Below are positions 10,425-22,213 of a stretch of 64,000 nucleotides of DNA, one piece after another. Within the stretch, counting starts at the first letter, position 1; every line of letters starts with the position of its first letter. Position numbers and translations under genes: made by a program. Source of the stretch: Hemileia vastatrix (lineage: Eukaryota; Basidiomycota; Pucciniomycetes; Pucciniales; Zaghouaniaceae); assembly GCA_030280995.1 (NCBI GenBank), contig JASXTE010000002.1:15897183-15961182 (forward strand), read 5' to 3'. The notes under the pieces are model-generated. The model made no database searches, was not told the DNA's origin, and worked only from the letters and a program-made list of their open reading frames with translations.

Positions 10425-11601
10425 TGTCAGCCTAAATATCCTTAGGACTGAGTATTTCTTATGCTTGAAATAAGATAAACTTAACTAGATTAAGCTTATA
10501 TCTTAAAAATAAGGTTAAAATAATAATATATATTATTTTATTATATATATATATAATTATTATTCTATTATATAATTTATAATAGTTTAAATAGCTTATC
10601 CATGGCCTAATAATACTTATTAAGGTGTTAATGGAGTCATAATATACTTATCTTAAGTGATATGAAGTAATTATTGACATACATAAGCTTATATGTATAC
10701 ATAAATCTCATATTCAGTGAAATATGCAGTATATTATGTATATTTAGGTATATAAGTGGGTTTTAGCCCCTTAATAGCCTATAACCTTTGTTTTTCTGCT
10801 TATTTTAGGTCATATGGACGAAATCAGTGGACTCATAACGCCTACAGAAGCATAGACACCTATATCAGGCGCATACACCCAGTTTGGACAACTAAAATTA
10901 CTTCCTTGGATGGTTATTCACGGATTTATGGGTTGGAAGGATGTTTTTGGGTTAATTTGGATGCTTGGGGATGTTATTGGGGGCTTGGACATTTTATTTG
11001 TTTCCTTTATATACTTTTAGTTTCATTAAATCTCTTTTTGATCATTTATTTTACCTGTTTCTTTATGGTCTCCGCTTTTATCTGGGTTTTCTATTTATGG
11101 TATGACTCTGTGTTATTATTAATAGTGATGGAGGGTCCTTACTGGAGGTCTGGGTGTTGAAACTGCTTGAAGTGGACGCCATGGGGAGGTGATGGGCCCT
11201 CACAGTGCTGTAATTGCCGGGGATAGCAGTGACATCATCTGGATTGAAGGTCTGTGCACTCCAGTGGATTTGGGTATAAGTAAGAAGGGATTTTGACGGT
11301 TTATTATAATCATTCAATTACTACACTTCAAATAAACATTACACTACAATTATTAACATTCAGAAATATATTATAAAGCCCTTATAAATTGATATTATCT
11401 TTATAATAGCTATAACTATATTTTATTATTCTATTTTCCACCACTAGCACGCATTTAAATCCAAGTATTGTGAGTTTAATTTGAGTATAACTATTCTATT
11501 AGTCTTCCCCTGAGGTTTAATCACTAAATCATTTATTAATAAGTAGTAGGACCATAAAATAACACTATTATATCATACTTATATACTAGACTGTACTGAC
11601 A
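10425..11601 (+). repeat. 3' LTR of E1
   Basis: 1,177 bp, nearly identical to the 5' LTR. A 134-codon open frame (10,756-11,160, GTG start, hydrophobic) is present here but frameshifted in the 5' copy; I do not call it a gene. The LTR is followed by the CTGCA duplication and the satellite. Confidence 0.92.
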
Positions 11602-13072
11602 CTGCATGTGACCAAAAGTGTCCAGCACAAGTTTGGCCAAACTTGTGCTGGACACTTTTATGATGGAGAGTAGCTAGGGTGGAATTTTTCTTCAGTTCAT
11701 CTGGTATTTCTTATAAACATGTCCACTGGTATTTGATCTTTGTGCCTCACTCATATTTATCATTTGATTGATTTTTTGTCACCTTTATGTTATTAATATT
11801 ATAAGTATAGCAAAAACTCGTGTGCCCAACGCATACCAGGTGATATTACACCTTTTATAATATTATTAAATAAAGGTAAAAAAATATGAAAATGATTTGT
11901 TTTACAAAAAATAAATTGATATACAAAAGCAATATGAGGGATAAAAAGGTAAAATTAAAGGAATCAAATATGAAATAAAAAATTAAAATAAAATTACTGC
12001 CATCAAGAGCAAGTAGACATGTTGGGGAAAATGTCCACCAGTGAGGCTAAACTTGGACTCTAATTGCTTTTTTGAAAAACAAAAAAGTGCCAATCTGAGG
12101 TTTAAAAAAACTTCAGCAGAACCATTTAGCCATATCGAACAACTTCTAGTGCAATGATTGAGAGAGAATTAATCACACCAGACTGCATGTGACAAAAAGT
12201 GTCCAGCACAAGTTCGGCCGAACTTGTGGTGGACACATTTATGATGGAGAGTAGCTAGGGTAGAATTTTTCTTCAGTTAATCTGGTATTTCTTATAAACA
12301 TGTCCATTAGTACTTGATCTTTGTGCCTCACTCATATATATCATTTGATTAATTTCTTTTCACCATTATATTATTAATATTATAAGTAAAGAAAAAACTC
12401 GTGTGCCCAACACATACCGGGTGATGTTACACCTTTTTTAATATTATTAAATAAAGGTAAAAAAATATGAAAATGATTTGTTTTAAAAAAAATAAATTGA
12501 TATACAAAAGCAATATGAGGGATAAAAAGGTAAAATTAATCTCAAAGAGATCAATTATGAAAAACAAAATACTAGTAAAATTCTTTCTCTCAAGAGCCAG
12601 TAGAAGTGTTGAAACAAATGGGAGCCATCAGGGCTAAATTGTAATAAGTGACCTTTTTTTTAAAGATAAAAAATTATACGCCTGAGGTTGGGAAGAACAA
12701 CAGGTGGATGATTCAGCTAAACAAAACTACTTGTAGTGAAGTTCAATAAAAAATGTTTTTTTGTTGCCATATAGAGAATTGATCCCATCTGACTGCACAT
12801 GACTAAAAGTGTCCAGCACAAGTTTGGCCGAACTTGTGCTGGACACTTTTATGATGGAGAGTAGCTTGGGTAGAAATTTTCTTCAGTTCCTTCATCTTGT
12901 ATTTCTCAAAAACATGTCTACTGGTATTTGATCAGTCTGTATCTTTTATATTTATCATCCGATTAATATTTTATCACCATTAAATTATTAATGTTATTAG
13001 TATAGCAAAAACTTGTGTGCCAAATGCATACTATGTGAAGTTATACCTTCAATAATTTTTTAAAATAGACGT
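11602..13072. repeat. 608-bp satellite with palindromes, second segment
   Basis: Tandem monomers with palindromes at 11,614-11,659, 12,195-12,240 and 12,805-12,850. Each palindrome reads AAAAGTGTCCAGCACAAGTT, then YGGCCR, then the inverse arm. Between them run diverged AT-rich sequences with the landmarks GATGGAGAGTAGC, GTGTGCCCAACGCATACC and GACTGCAYRTGAC. The array is interrupted by E2 at 13,073, directly after ACGT. Confidence 0.9.
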
Positions 13073-14166
13073 TGTGGTCTTCCAACATTGGAAGGGGCCT
13101 TTGTTGTGTGATTTGGCGCTGTTTGTGCATGTCTTAATTGACATCTGTTAAGGAATTTGGTATTTTTCTGGTCTTATTCCGTGGATATTGGGTCTGCGGG
13201 TATGTGGGTACTATCATTGGATAGCCCTGGTTTTTCTCTATATTTTATTTCATGAAGACATTTTTCATATTCTGATTTTTAAGAGGTCGTTTCCTCATTT
13301 TTAATTAATAAAAGATTGCTGTTTAATTTTGTTTTTCGTGTTTTACGGGCTAACCTTAAGTCTTAGGGTTAAGTGCTTAGTACCATTTGATAGAGCTAAT
13401 TTTTCTCTATATTTCATGTCTCAATGTTGTTATAGTGAAATTCCGTGTTTTAAAGGTTTTAGTAGTTGTAGCTAATTTTTCTAAGTAGATTAGTGGTTTT
13501 TATTGGTTTTCTGGCTTCAGGGAAGCCGGGCCGCTTCAGGCGGCATCTCCGACGTCGGGCGGCCCGCCCGCCTCTGTTTTAGGAGGTTGGGGAGCGCTCC
13601 AGGAGGGTTTTTTATGCAATCTAAAAGGTACAGGCGCCAGATTGGTGGGTGCGCATGGGCTCTTAGTTAGTGGTCTGTGTGTACAGAGTGAATAAGACAG
13701 TTTGGGGCAACCTTAATCATCATACAACCATCCGGAGGTGATCTCATTGTTACTCACTCAGTTTTCAATGTTTTCTGGCCACAATTGGCTGTGTTTGTTG
13801 CAAGTGAGTTCTTCATTTAACTTAACTTTAGCAACTGTTTTCTCTGTTATAGTCTTGCAAGCTATAGCAAGTATTATTGCTGTCTCTGGTGTGGATTTGC
13901 AGCCTACATCAAGTATCTTTGCTGTCTCTGGTGTGGACTTTGTTCTACATTTCAGTTCTTTGGTCTGGTAGTCTATCTGGGGACTACTTTCTTGGCTCAT
14001 CAAGCAGTCAAGTGTGTTTAAAAGGGGTCTTTAGCAAAACAGGAACCAACTTACTTTAGCAAGTAAATCTCACTCTATTTTTCTAAAGGGACAGGGGATT
14101 TTCTCTCTGGTTTTTCTCCAACTCCCTTGGTCAAGGCCTATAGCTATTACTATAGGATTGTCTACA
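13073..14166 (+). repeat. 5' LTR of E2
   Basis: Pairs with 25,184-26,277 at equal length. A GC-rich island at about 13,525-13,575, rich in CGG and CCG triplets (for example CGGCATCTCCG and CCGACGTCGG), stands out in the AT-rich LTR. Confidence 0.92.
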
Positions 14167-14170
14167 TTTC

Positions 14171-14188
14171 TGGCACCCAACGTGGGGT
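14171..14188 (+). other. Primer-binding site of E2
   Basis: TGGCACCCAACGTGGGGT, four bases after the LTR, one base different from the E0 site. Confidence 0.8.
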
Positions 14189-14257
14189 AGAACTTGCTAG
14201 TTCTTTGGAATCTCTGTTTTCTTTAGTTGGCTCTTTTTGGTGTTTTGGACTGGAGGA

Positions 14258-15795
14258 ATGGCTTCTGGTTCTGCTATTCCTGTGGTGACTGTCAGTGGGG
14301 GGGATGGTCCTCCTTCAGTGATGGTTAGGGAGTGTGTGAGAATTAAAACTTGGGATGGTACCAAGTTTAATGGGGAGGATGTCAAGTGGTTTCTAGAGAA
14401 GTATGAAACTGCTGCTGCAGTGGATGGTGCTTCCTACCTGGACATGGTGAAGCAGATTATCTTCTTCATTGGTGATAGGTCAGTGGAGAAGAAGATTGTG
14501 GCCATGTCTGGCTACAAGAAGAGGGATTGGAAATTGTTGTGTAGGGAAATGGTGGATAGATGGGGTGTCAGGTTCACTATGGTGTATCTGAACAAGGTTG
14601 TCAGTGAATGGCAATCTTATGGTGGTGTTGGTAACTTACAAAGTTACAGGAAGTTTCTGCTACAGTTTGATCCTGTGGTGGAATATTTGGTGGAAGTGGA
14701 GGAGCTGGCACATGAAAATGCTTCCAAAGATGTTTTTTGGTCTGCCCTGGCTAGAGATGTCAGGATGGATGTGTTGAAGGAGTTGTCAAGAAAGTAATTG
14801 ATGAAGACTCTTTCTAATGGGGATCAGAAGTTGCCTGCCTTGGATAAGGTGAAGGAGGCTGTTGAGGCCCATTTAAAGTTATTGGCTGTGGACACCTATC
14901 AGGAGGGGTGTGCCAAGTATGTCAGCAAAGTCAGTGAAGCTTTCGCTGAAGAGGAAGTTAGGGAGAAGAAGGAGGAGAAAAATTTGGTGCAGGTTCCCAA
15001 ACAGGAAAGGGACCCAATGGTGGAGCAGTTGGCTGATCTGACAAAACAGCAGCACATTTTTGTCCAGGAAGCCAAGAAGGTCAATAAGGCACCTTCTCAG
15101 CCAAGAGATTTTGAAAGGAGGGCTGGTAGGAGTGATCCTTGGGTTTGCTCTTATTGCAGTAGGAGGGGGCACAGGTGCAATGATTGTTGGGCACTGAACA
15201 GAGATGTGTCTGAAGGAAAAGTGGAGTTTGATGGCAGGGTTTTTAAGTTCCCTGACGGTTCTTTTGTGAAGCCCGGTGAGGGGAAGGCTCCTGTTGATTT
15301 GGTCAGGAGAAGGGGTGGTCTCAATCAAAGGAGGCCAAGGTTTGAGGAGATTCCTGATCAGGGGAAGTCTTCTGTTAAGGTAGATGAGGACTTCAAGGGA
15401 AAGGGGAAGGAGGTCAATAAGGTCTCTTTTTCTACTTCCTTTGGTGGTTTGGAGTTGTATTCTTGTGGTGGACAGTCAAGTGGTGAATGCTTGGCTGGTT
15501 TTTATGATGTGGAAGCAGGGAAGGTGGGCAGGCCTAAGAGCAGTTCTCAGGCCCAACCAAAGCCAAATGCTTCAAAGGGTGGTCCTAAGCTGAGTGCAGC
15601 TAGGAAAAGGTACAGCAAAGAGGAGCTGTACAAGATGCAGAAGGGTATGGCTGACATGGGCCCCCCTAGTTTTGGTGCATTGGACCTGAATGGTGAGCCA
15701 ATGCCAATGGAGGTGGATTCTGACTCTGAGGAGGATGTCCCTTTGGCTTCATTTACAAAGTCTGTTGGAGTCAGAGGTTCTGGTGAGGATCTGGT
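14258..15795 (+). pseudogene. Gag of E2, broken
   Basis: Begins at the ATG of MASGSAIPVV, about 70 bases after the primer site. Homologous to the intact E0 Gag (1-1085, minus strand). A TAA at 14,795-14,797 interrupts it after ...KELSRK; translation resumes in the same frame at once with LMKTLSNGDQKLPAL, which matches E0, so this is a point change. A CCHC knuckle CSYCSRRGHRCNDC starts near residue 297, then comes a basic, Gly/Lys-rich tail. The frame runs into an unrelated end at 15,865, but by then the protease reading has moved to another frame (one-base indel near 15,795). Confidence 0.88.
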
Positions 15796-16637
15796 TTGGT
15801 TCCTGTTAATGGTAAATCTGTTGGTGGTGCTGGTCCTCAAGAATCTTCTAGGACCAAGGTGGTGAAGCAAAGAGCTCACTTTGAGAGGCCAGTAGTGTCT
15901 GGTCAAGTTAATGTTATGGACTCTGTCCTGGAAAGGATGAACCAGGATCAGGTTTCCCTATCTTATGGGGAATTTTATGCTATCAGTCCAGGGTTGGCTG
16001 ATAGGCAGAAGAAGTTGTTGACCAGGAGAAGGGTTTCTTCTGGTGAGGTAGAATACATTTGTGATTCTGCTGAAAAGTTTGGTGAGGGGTTGGAAACTCA
16101 TTTTTCTGCTCCTCTGGGATATGTCAATGTCACTCTGAATGGCAGGGAGGCAAGGGCATTGGTGGATTCAGGTTCTCAGATAAACCTGATTTCTTTGTTT
16201 TAGGCAACTCATATGGGCCTCCCCATCAAAACTGGTATTTGTGGGAATTTGAGAGGGATCGGTGGCCATGTCACTGAATGGTTGGAACTTCAGAGTTTGT
16301 GAAGTTAGATGTTGGAGGAGCCTCAGGGAAGGTTCATTTTTACATTTCTAAAGGTAATGTAAAAGCAGTTTTGGGTGGGCCATTCTTGATGGATTTTCAG
16401 GCAAGAATAGGTTATCAATTTGATTTGGGAATCAGTTTGGAGTTGACCCGTGAAGACGAAAGGAGGCTTCACATGAGGTTGTCATCCCCTGGAGAGGATG
16501 GTTGGGAGACTAGGCCTGGTTTATCTTCAATGTGCCAGTGCATGGACTGCTGCAGGAGAAGGAAGGAAGTGGGTGCTGCCTCTGGTTTTTTGGAGTGCGG
16601 CTCAGGCTCTATTGAGAGTCTTTCTTTTTTAGAGTAA
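15796..16637 (+). pseudogene. Aspartic protease region of E2, broken
   Basis: The frame from about 15,796 carries VNVTLNGREARALVDSGSQ, where DSG is the retropepsin catalytic triplet. It is stopped by TAG at 16,201-16,203, and the reading continues with ATHMGLPIKTG to a frame change near 16,278. The second part holds AVLGGPFLMDF, the conserved hydrophobic-Gly motif near the end of retropepsins. The region therefore has one nonsense codon and at least one frameshift. The end at 16,637 is simply the last stop of that frame. Confidence 0.78.
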
Positions 16638-17500
16638 TGAGGGCTGATCACCCTAGTGCTACAACCTCTCCCCAAAATGAGGAAATCCCAGGTTGTAGTA
16701 GGTCAGCTCCCTTGGAGATATACCAAGTGGATTTTCAACTTTCTCTTTTTAATGTTTCTCTTCTCTGCAAGTATTCATCAAGTTTTTTATCAAGTCTCTG
16801 TTCTCTCTCAAGATTCTTAATTATTTTTAATTCAAGTTTAAAGAAGAAGATTGGTTATATATCTTTATTGAAAGATATGCAGAAAAGTTTTGGGGCAGTG
16901 AGATTGTGGTCTAAAAGTAAGTCCTCCCAATTGTGCACCGCTAGGGTTTCTTCTACACCTTTCAAAAACATTACCTGGGCCACACCTGTGAGCATTGGGG
17001 AAACCCCTTGTTATTTTTGTAGGACAGAAGAAAACTCAAGAAAATAAGATAAAAATTTCAAGATAATTCATGAAAACCAAGAAAAAAATCTGAAGATAAT
17101 GAAGAAAGAAGATGCAAAATATTTTTGTGAAGATCGTCAAGATCTATTTTTGGGCCTCCAGAATGAGGTTAAACTGCAGAAAATTTTGAAGAAAGAAGAT
17201 CATCAAGATCAATTTTTGGACCTCCAGCATGAGGATAAACTGCACAGTTTTAGAAGATGTGATTCAGAAGATGAATCAAGATTTGAAGATTTGGAAGTTG
17301 GAAGTGAGGATGAAGATGTGGAATTGCGGAAAAGTTTTGGAGTGGTGAGATTGGGGTGTAAAAGTAAGTCCTCCCAATTGTGCACCGCTAGGGTTTCTTC
17401 TACACTTTTCAGAAACATTACCTTGGCCACACATGTGAGCAATGGGGAAACCCTTGGTTTTTGTTCCAGGTCTGGTGGTGAAGATTTCCTGAAGATCCCT
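16638..17500 (+). other. Spacer between protease and reverse transcriptase of E2, with an internal duplication
   Basis: Two copies of a roughly 125-bp sequence lie at about 16,882-17,010 and 17,331-17,455, both containing TCCTCCCAATTGTGCACCGC, 449 bp apart. Between them are smaller repeats of CTCCAGMATGAGGWTAAACTGC. Part of the region is open (17,099 onward: acidic, low-complexity). I recognise no domain. Confidence 0.55.
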
Positions 17501-19447
17501 CAAGTTGAAGGTGGAGCGGCAAAGTATAAGAAGGTAGCGCAGAAGATTAGGCCTGTCAATGAGCCTATGCCTGTGGGTTTCAATCCGCCTTTGAAGAGAC
17601 CTCCTTTTTCAAGAGATCCGTACTGTACTCCTTTGGTGAAGAATCCTCCAGAATTTGTAGAGACGGCGAGGGTGACCGTGGAAAGATTGAAAGTTGTTAA
17701 TTTTGGTCCTGATGGGTGGTTTTCTGAGGAAGAAAAGAAGTTGTTGTTAAACCTTATTGTGCTAAGGGAAAAAGTGGTGGCATTTGTTGAGGAGGAAAGG
17801 GGTGTATTAAAGCACTCTTATGGGGAACCTTACTTGATTCCTGTTGTTTGTCATGAACCTTGGCAAATCAAGCCTATTCCGATTCCAGCCGCTATTTGAG
17901 AGGATTTTGTAGAAATTGTTAGGGAAAGAGTCAGGACTGGGTTATATGAACAATCAACATCCAGTTACTCAAGTCCGGTGTTCTGTTTAAAGAAGCAGAA
18001 TGGAAAGTTGAGGGTGGTTCATGATCTTAGAGCCTTGAATAGAGTCACTATCAAGGACGCTGGTATGCCGCCCAGTGCAGAGGATTTTGTTGAAGCTTTT
18101 GCTGGAAGGGTGTGTTATGGTTTGGGTAATATTATGGGTGGTTATGATTAGAGGGAACTCCATACGGATTCAAGGCCTCTCACAACTTTTGAGACTCCTT
18201 TGGGAAGATTTCAGCTCACTAGGTTGCCTCAAGGAGCAACTAATTCAGTGGCAGTTTATCAAGCACAGATGGCTTGGATTTTGCAGGATGAGGTTCCTGC
18301 TCATGCTGGTATTTTTATTGATGATGGTGAAATTAAAGGACCATCCACTGATTATGGTAATGAGGTGTTAGCGGAGAACCCTGGCATAAGGAGGTTTGTG
18401 TGGGAATATGCAATAACTCTAGAGAGAGTGTTGTTCAGGATTGAAGAGGCTGGTTTGACCATTCCAGGGTCAAAATTCTGTTGTTGTGTTCCTGCTTTGG
18501 AAATTCTGGGTCATGTGGTATGTAAAGAGGGAAGGTTTATGGCGAAGAAGAAGATTAATAAAATTCAGGCATGGCCAAGGCCTAAAAATACTACTGAAGT
18601 CAGAGGATTTTAGGGTGTATGTGTATATGTCAGGATTTTCATTAAGGATTTTTCTTTGTTGGCTTCACCTTTAAGAAGGTTGACCAGAAAAGATGCATAT
18701 TGGGAATGGACTGAGGAGTGTGAAGAGGCTTTTCAGAAGCTGAAAAAGTTTGTTGGTGAAGATATAATTCTTCACAAGTTGGATTATGGTGTTGGTGCTG
18801 GAAAGATTTATCTGGCAGTGGACTCAAGCTATATTGCTGCTGGTGCTGTTTTGTCTCAGGAGGATAAGACTGGGAGGGTCAGGCCAGTAAGGTATGAGTC
18901 TGTGGTGTTTAATGAGGTGGAATCTAGGTATTCTCAACCTAAGTTGGAATTGTGTGGTGTAGCTAAAATTTTAAAGAAGCTACAGACAGTTTTGTGGGGG
19001 CAGCATTTTGAGCTGCAGGTGGATGCAAAATCTTTGGTTCAGATGATCAATACACCTAGTCTTCTAAATGCTCCAATGACTAGGTGGGTGGCATTTATTC
19101 AACATTTTTCTTTTGACCTGCTACACAAACCAGGTAAAACTTTTACTATGCCTGATGGATTATCAAGGAGGCCACCTACAGATGAGGATTCTGATTCTGA
19201 AGAGTTTGACGAAGATGTTCCAGTGATTAGGGCCAGCACAAAGGGTGCTGAGGATTTTTCTTTCCTCCCCCATGAGGCTAAACTGGATGATTGTTCTGAC
19301 CTCCCCCAAGAGGTTAAACTGGCTGGATCTAATCTTGATTCTGGTGATCAGGATGTTTTTGTTGATGAAGATGGAGTTGTTGTTTGGGACAGCTCAAAAG
19401 TGGAAAAGGGTGTTTTTGTTAGTGAACTGGATTATCACAAGGTTCAT
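17501..19447 (+). pseudogene. Reverse transcriptase and RNase H of E2, broken
   Basis: Three open pieces in sequence give a recognisable Ty3-type reverse transcriptase: the palm word SSPVFCLKKQNGKLRVVHDLRAL (near 17,965-18,035), TPLGRFQLTRLPQGATNS, the catalytic FIDD (near 18,315) and EILGHVV. RNase H follows with YLAVDSSYIAAGAVLSQ and LELCGVAKIL. In-frame stops lie at 17,897 (TGA), 18,148 (TAG), 18,611 (TAG) and 19,448 (TAG); several are one transition from CGA or CAG. There are frame changes around 18,640. The region is acidic at its end. It cannot make enzyme as it stands. Confidence 0.85.
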
Positions 19448-20857
19448 TAGAAAGAGAAGGACGTGCCAAAATTTAAGGATTGGTGTCCTGGTTAGGCTGC
19501 TCAATTGGCTCATGTTCACACTGGTGATTTTGATGACAGAGTTGTACCCTTGGATGTTGTTTTGTTGGATTTTGAAGATGAGACCTGGGGTCAATCTGGG
19601 TTTTATTTTATTTTGGTGGAATATCTGTTGACCTTGGAGAGGCCAGATAGTTGTGATGATGATACTTGGTTGGCAATCAAGAAGAAGAGTCCTGGATTTT
19701 ATGTGTCAGGAAGGCGCTTGATGAGAAGGAGACATCCTAATCCTCAAGTGGTGGTGACTCAGAAGAAGGGTCAAGAATTGGTTTTGAGGTCTTTGCATGA
19801 AGGCCTTGGTCATAGAGGCTTTGGGGAGACTTATCGAAGAGTAGCAGACAGATTTTGGTGGCCGGGTATGAAGTTGGCTGTGCAGGGTTGGGTTCAATCT
19901 TGTGAAGAATGTCAAAGAAAAAATCACTTGAAACCTAAAGAGGTGGGACGTGCTACTGGTGAATCAACTGTTTTTGGAAGGGTCAGTCTGGATGCTGTCC
20001 ATATTAAAGAGGGCAGGTATAAATAATTGATTGTTGCTAGGGATGATTTGTCTGGTTGGGTTGAGGCAGTGCCTCTGGTTAATTTGACTGCCAAGAATGT
20101 GGCAGAGTTTTTGAAGAAGGAGTGGATTTATAGGTATGGGTTGATGAAGTTGGTGACTGTTGATGGTGGGCCAGAGTTTGGTGCCAAATTTAAAGAAGCT
20201 GTGGCTAGTGTTGGTTCTAGGGTTAGAGTTTCTACACCGTATTATCCTGAAGCTGAAGGCATGGTTGAAAGAGGCCATCAATTTATCACTAATGCTTTGG
20301 TGAAGATGTGCGGAGATAGTGCTGAAAAGTGGAGGCATTATTTACCCTTGGTTTTATTTGCTGATAGAGTCACTGTGAAGAGGACAACTGGCTATTCTCC
20401 TTATGAGCTAATGTTTGGTCAAAAAGCCGTTCTACCAGTGGACTTGGAAGCTGTCTCTTATCTTGGAATTGATTGGGATGACGTGCACTCAACAGAAGAT
20501 TTGCTCTGTGCCAGGATGCAACAGTTGGAATGTAGAGAGGAATGTCAAGAGAAGGCATACTCTAGAATGATGAAGATTAGGAATCAATCAGTCAGGTACT
20601 GGGACAAGAAGCTGGCTCATAGACTCAGGAATCCCTCAAAACCTGGTTGTTTGGTTTTGGTGTATAATAGAAGTTTGGAGAGTCAGTGGGGGAAAATGTT
20701 TGCTGACAGATGGAATGGACCTTACAGAGTCAGATCTCAAGTGTCTGGAGGTTCTTATGTTTTGGAAGAGTTGGATGGTGCAGTCTTGAAAAAGAGGGTG
20801 GCTGCAGACCAAGTGAAGAGGTTTTATCCCAGAGGCACTAGGCATGAAGAAGATTAA
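19448..20857 (+). pseudogene. Integrase of E2, broken
   Basis: The HHCC zinc finger reads GLGHRGFGETYRR...SCEECQ (about 19,805-19,915). The catalytic core has VSLDAVHI, VTVDGGPEFG and EGMVERGHQF, a D,D,E series with about 34 residues between the last two. The C-terminus has the GPY/F module (DRWNGPYRVRSQ...VKRFYPR) and no chromodomain, unlike E1 and E3. TAG at 19,493 and TAA at 20,024 interrupt it; the last piece, 20,027-20,857, is open for 276 codons. Pol ends here, 4.3 kb before the 3' LTR. Confidence 0.87.
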
Positions 20858-20942
20858 CTCCGCAATGAGGATAAACTACGGGCCATTCTTTAATTTTGGT
20901 TTTTTTGTGGTGATGCTATGCATCTGTTTGTAGGAAACTTTT

Positions 20943-21407
20943 GTTAGAGGGTACCCATGGGTGGGGCTTCTAGATTTGATCTTGGAAAGTGTGGGGGTGA
21001 CTGATGGGCTGGCTGCTCTATCAACAGTTACCCCAGATTTTCTGTTTCCAACCCTTTCTCTTAATTTGGTTGAACCCTAGTATTGGTTTATTTTCACAGT
21101 TTTTAGTCCTCTATGACTTTAAACTGGAAATTCCTTTGGTTTTCATGTGCTGGTCTCTTCACTCTTATTGGTTTTGGTTTTTTTTGTGTTGGAAATTGTG
21201 TTTTTGTTAGAAGGTACCCAGGGGGGGCTTCTAGATTTTATTTTGGCAAGTGTGGGGGTAACTGATGAGCTGGCTGCTCTGTAGAACAGTTACCCCAGAA
21301 TGTCTGTCTCAAGTCTTTTGTTTTTTCCTAGTTGAATTCTAGTTCTGTGGTTTATTATTCAGGTTTTAAGTCCGCAATGACTTTAAACTGGTTTGGGACT
21401 GGCTTCT
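20943..21407 (+). repeat. Two direct ~200-bp repeats downstream of E2 pol; third copy at 24,186-24,385
   Basis: Copies at about 20,943-21,155 and 21,207-21,407, and again at 24,186-24,385. Each carries GGTAYCCA...GGCTTCTAGATTT, GTGTGGGGGTRACTGATG, GGCTGGCTGCTCT, TTACCCCAGAATGT and ends with a GACTTTAAACTG motif. A further pair, around 21,661-21,745 and 21,866-21,945, shares GCTCATCAATTGGC. No gene is seen in 20,861-22,213. Confidence 0.7.
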
Positions 21408-22033
21408 TTATCTTTGGTTCTTTCAGATTGGTGGTGGATCACTGGTGGTCTCCCATCATTTTTACTTATTGGAGGGAGCCCACCCAGTGATCATTTCTAT
21501 GGATTGGACTTTCCCTTATTGGACCATCTATGGAGCTGGACTGTCTTTGGTTTTGCAATTATGTTTTTGCTAGATAGCAGTTTTAGATTATTTTCTTTTT
21601 TCTCTTTTTTTCTTTTAATTTTTTTATGGGGGTTGTTTAAAATTATAAAATCAAAAATAAAGGGTGTTACCACATCAGGGTCACCTGGATGTGGGCAAGC
21701 ATTGGTGGGGAAAGGCTCATCAATTGGCCAGGCAATGCTATTTTCTTATTTTTAATTATTATTTATTTCATGTGTTTCTGTGTTTCATTATTTTTTTATT
21801 ATTTTCTGAATTTCTAAATTTTTTGAATTTTGTTTTCTGTTAACCATTTAAAAGAATTAATTGTGTATCCACATCAAGGTGCACTTGGATGTGGGTGAGG
21901 TATCAGGGGATCAGCTCATCAATTGGCTGGGGGATACCATTTGTATTATCTTTTATATTTTATTTTATTTCATTTATCTTATTTAATTTCATTTTAATTA
22001 TTAATTTTTTATTTTAGTATATCAGTAGACCGT

Positions 22034-22140
22034 AAAAAAATAAAAATAAAATAAAAATAAAATAAAAATAAAATAAAAATAAAATAAAAATAAAATAAAA
22101 ATAAAATAAAAATAAAATAAAAAAAAATAAATAAAAAATA
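22034..22140. repeat. AT-rich microsatellite, 11-bp period
   Basis: Repeats of AAAATAAAAAT for about 105 bp, between the direct repeats and the end of antisense gene A. Confidence 0.85.
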
Positions 22141-22213
22141 AATAAAAAATTCTGAAATTATTTTTTATTATTTGTTTTATATTATTTTTATGTTTCTAAT
22201 CTTTTGCAGGAGC

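Larger units (their letters stand above)
2754..11601 (+). mobile_element. E1: complete young Ty3/gypsy chromodomain retrotransposon
   Basis: An 8,848-bp element with TGTCAG...CTGACA LTRs, a single Gag-Pol frame, a purine tract before the 3' LTR, and a perfect 5-bp CTGCA target duplication (2749-2753 and 11602-11606). The two LTRs (1,178 and 1,177 bp) differ by about one substitution and one single-base indel that I can see. That means recent insertion. With an uninterrupted 1,955-residue polyprotein it is the only element here that looks potentially autonomous. It inserted into the 608-bp satellite. Confidence 0.93.

Noticed and set aside
10756..11160. 134-codon hydrophobic frame inside the E1 LTR, also open in the solo LTR (28,501-28,097)
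   Set aside because: No ATG start (GTG), frameshifted in the 5' LTR, and differences between copies are mostly amino-acid changing, so no sign of coding selection.
14258..20857. E2 gag-pol stops read as programmed readthrough
   Set aside because: Stops are of all three kinds, accompanied by frameshifts, and their number fits decay at about 3% LTR divergence.
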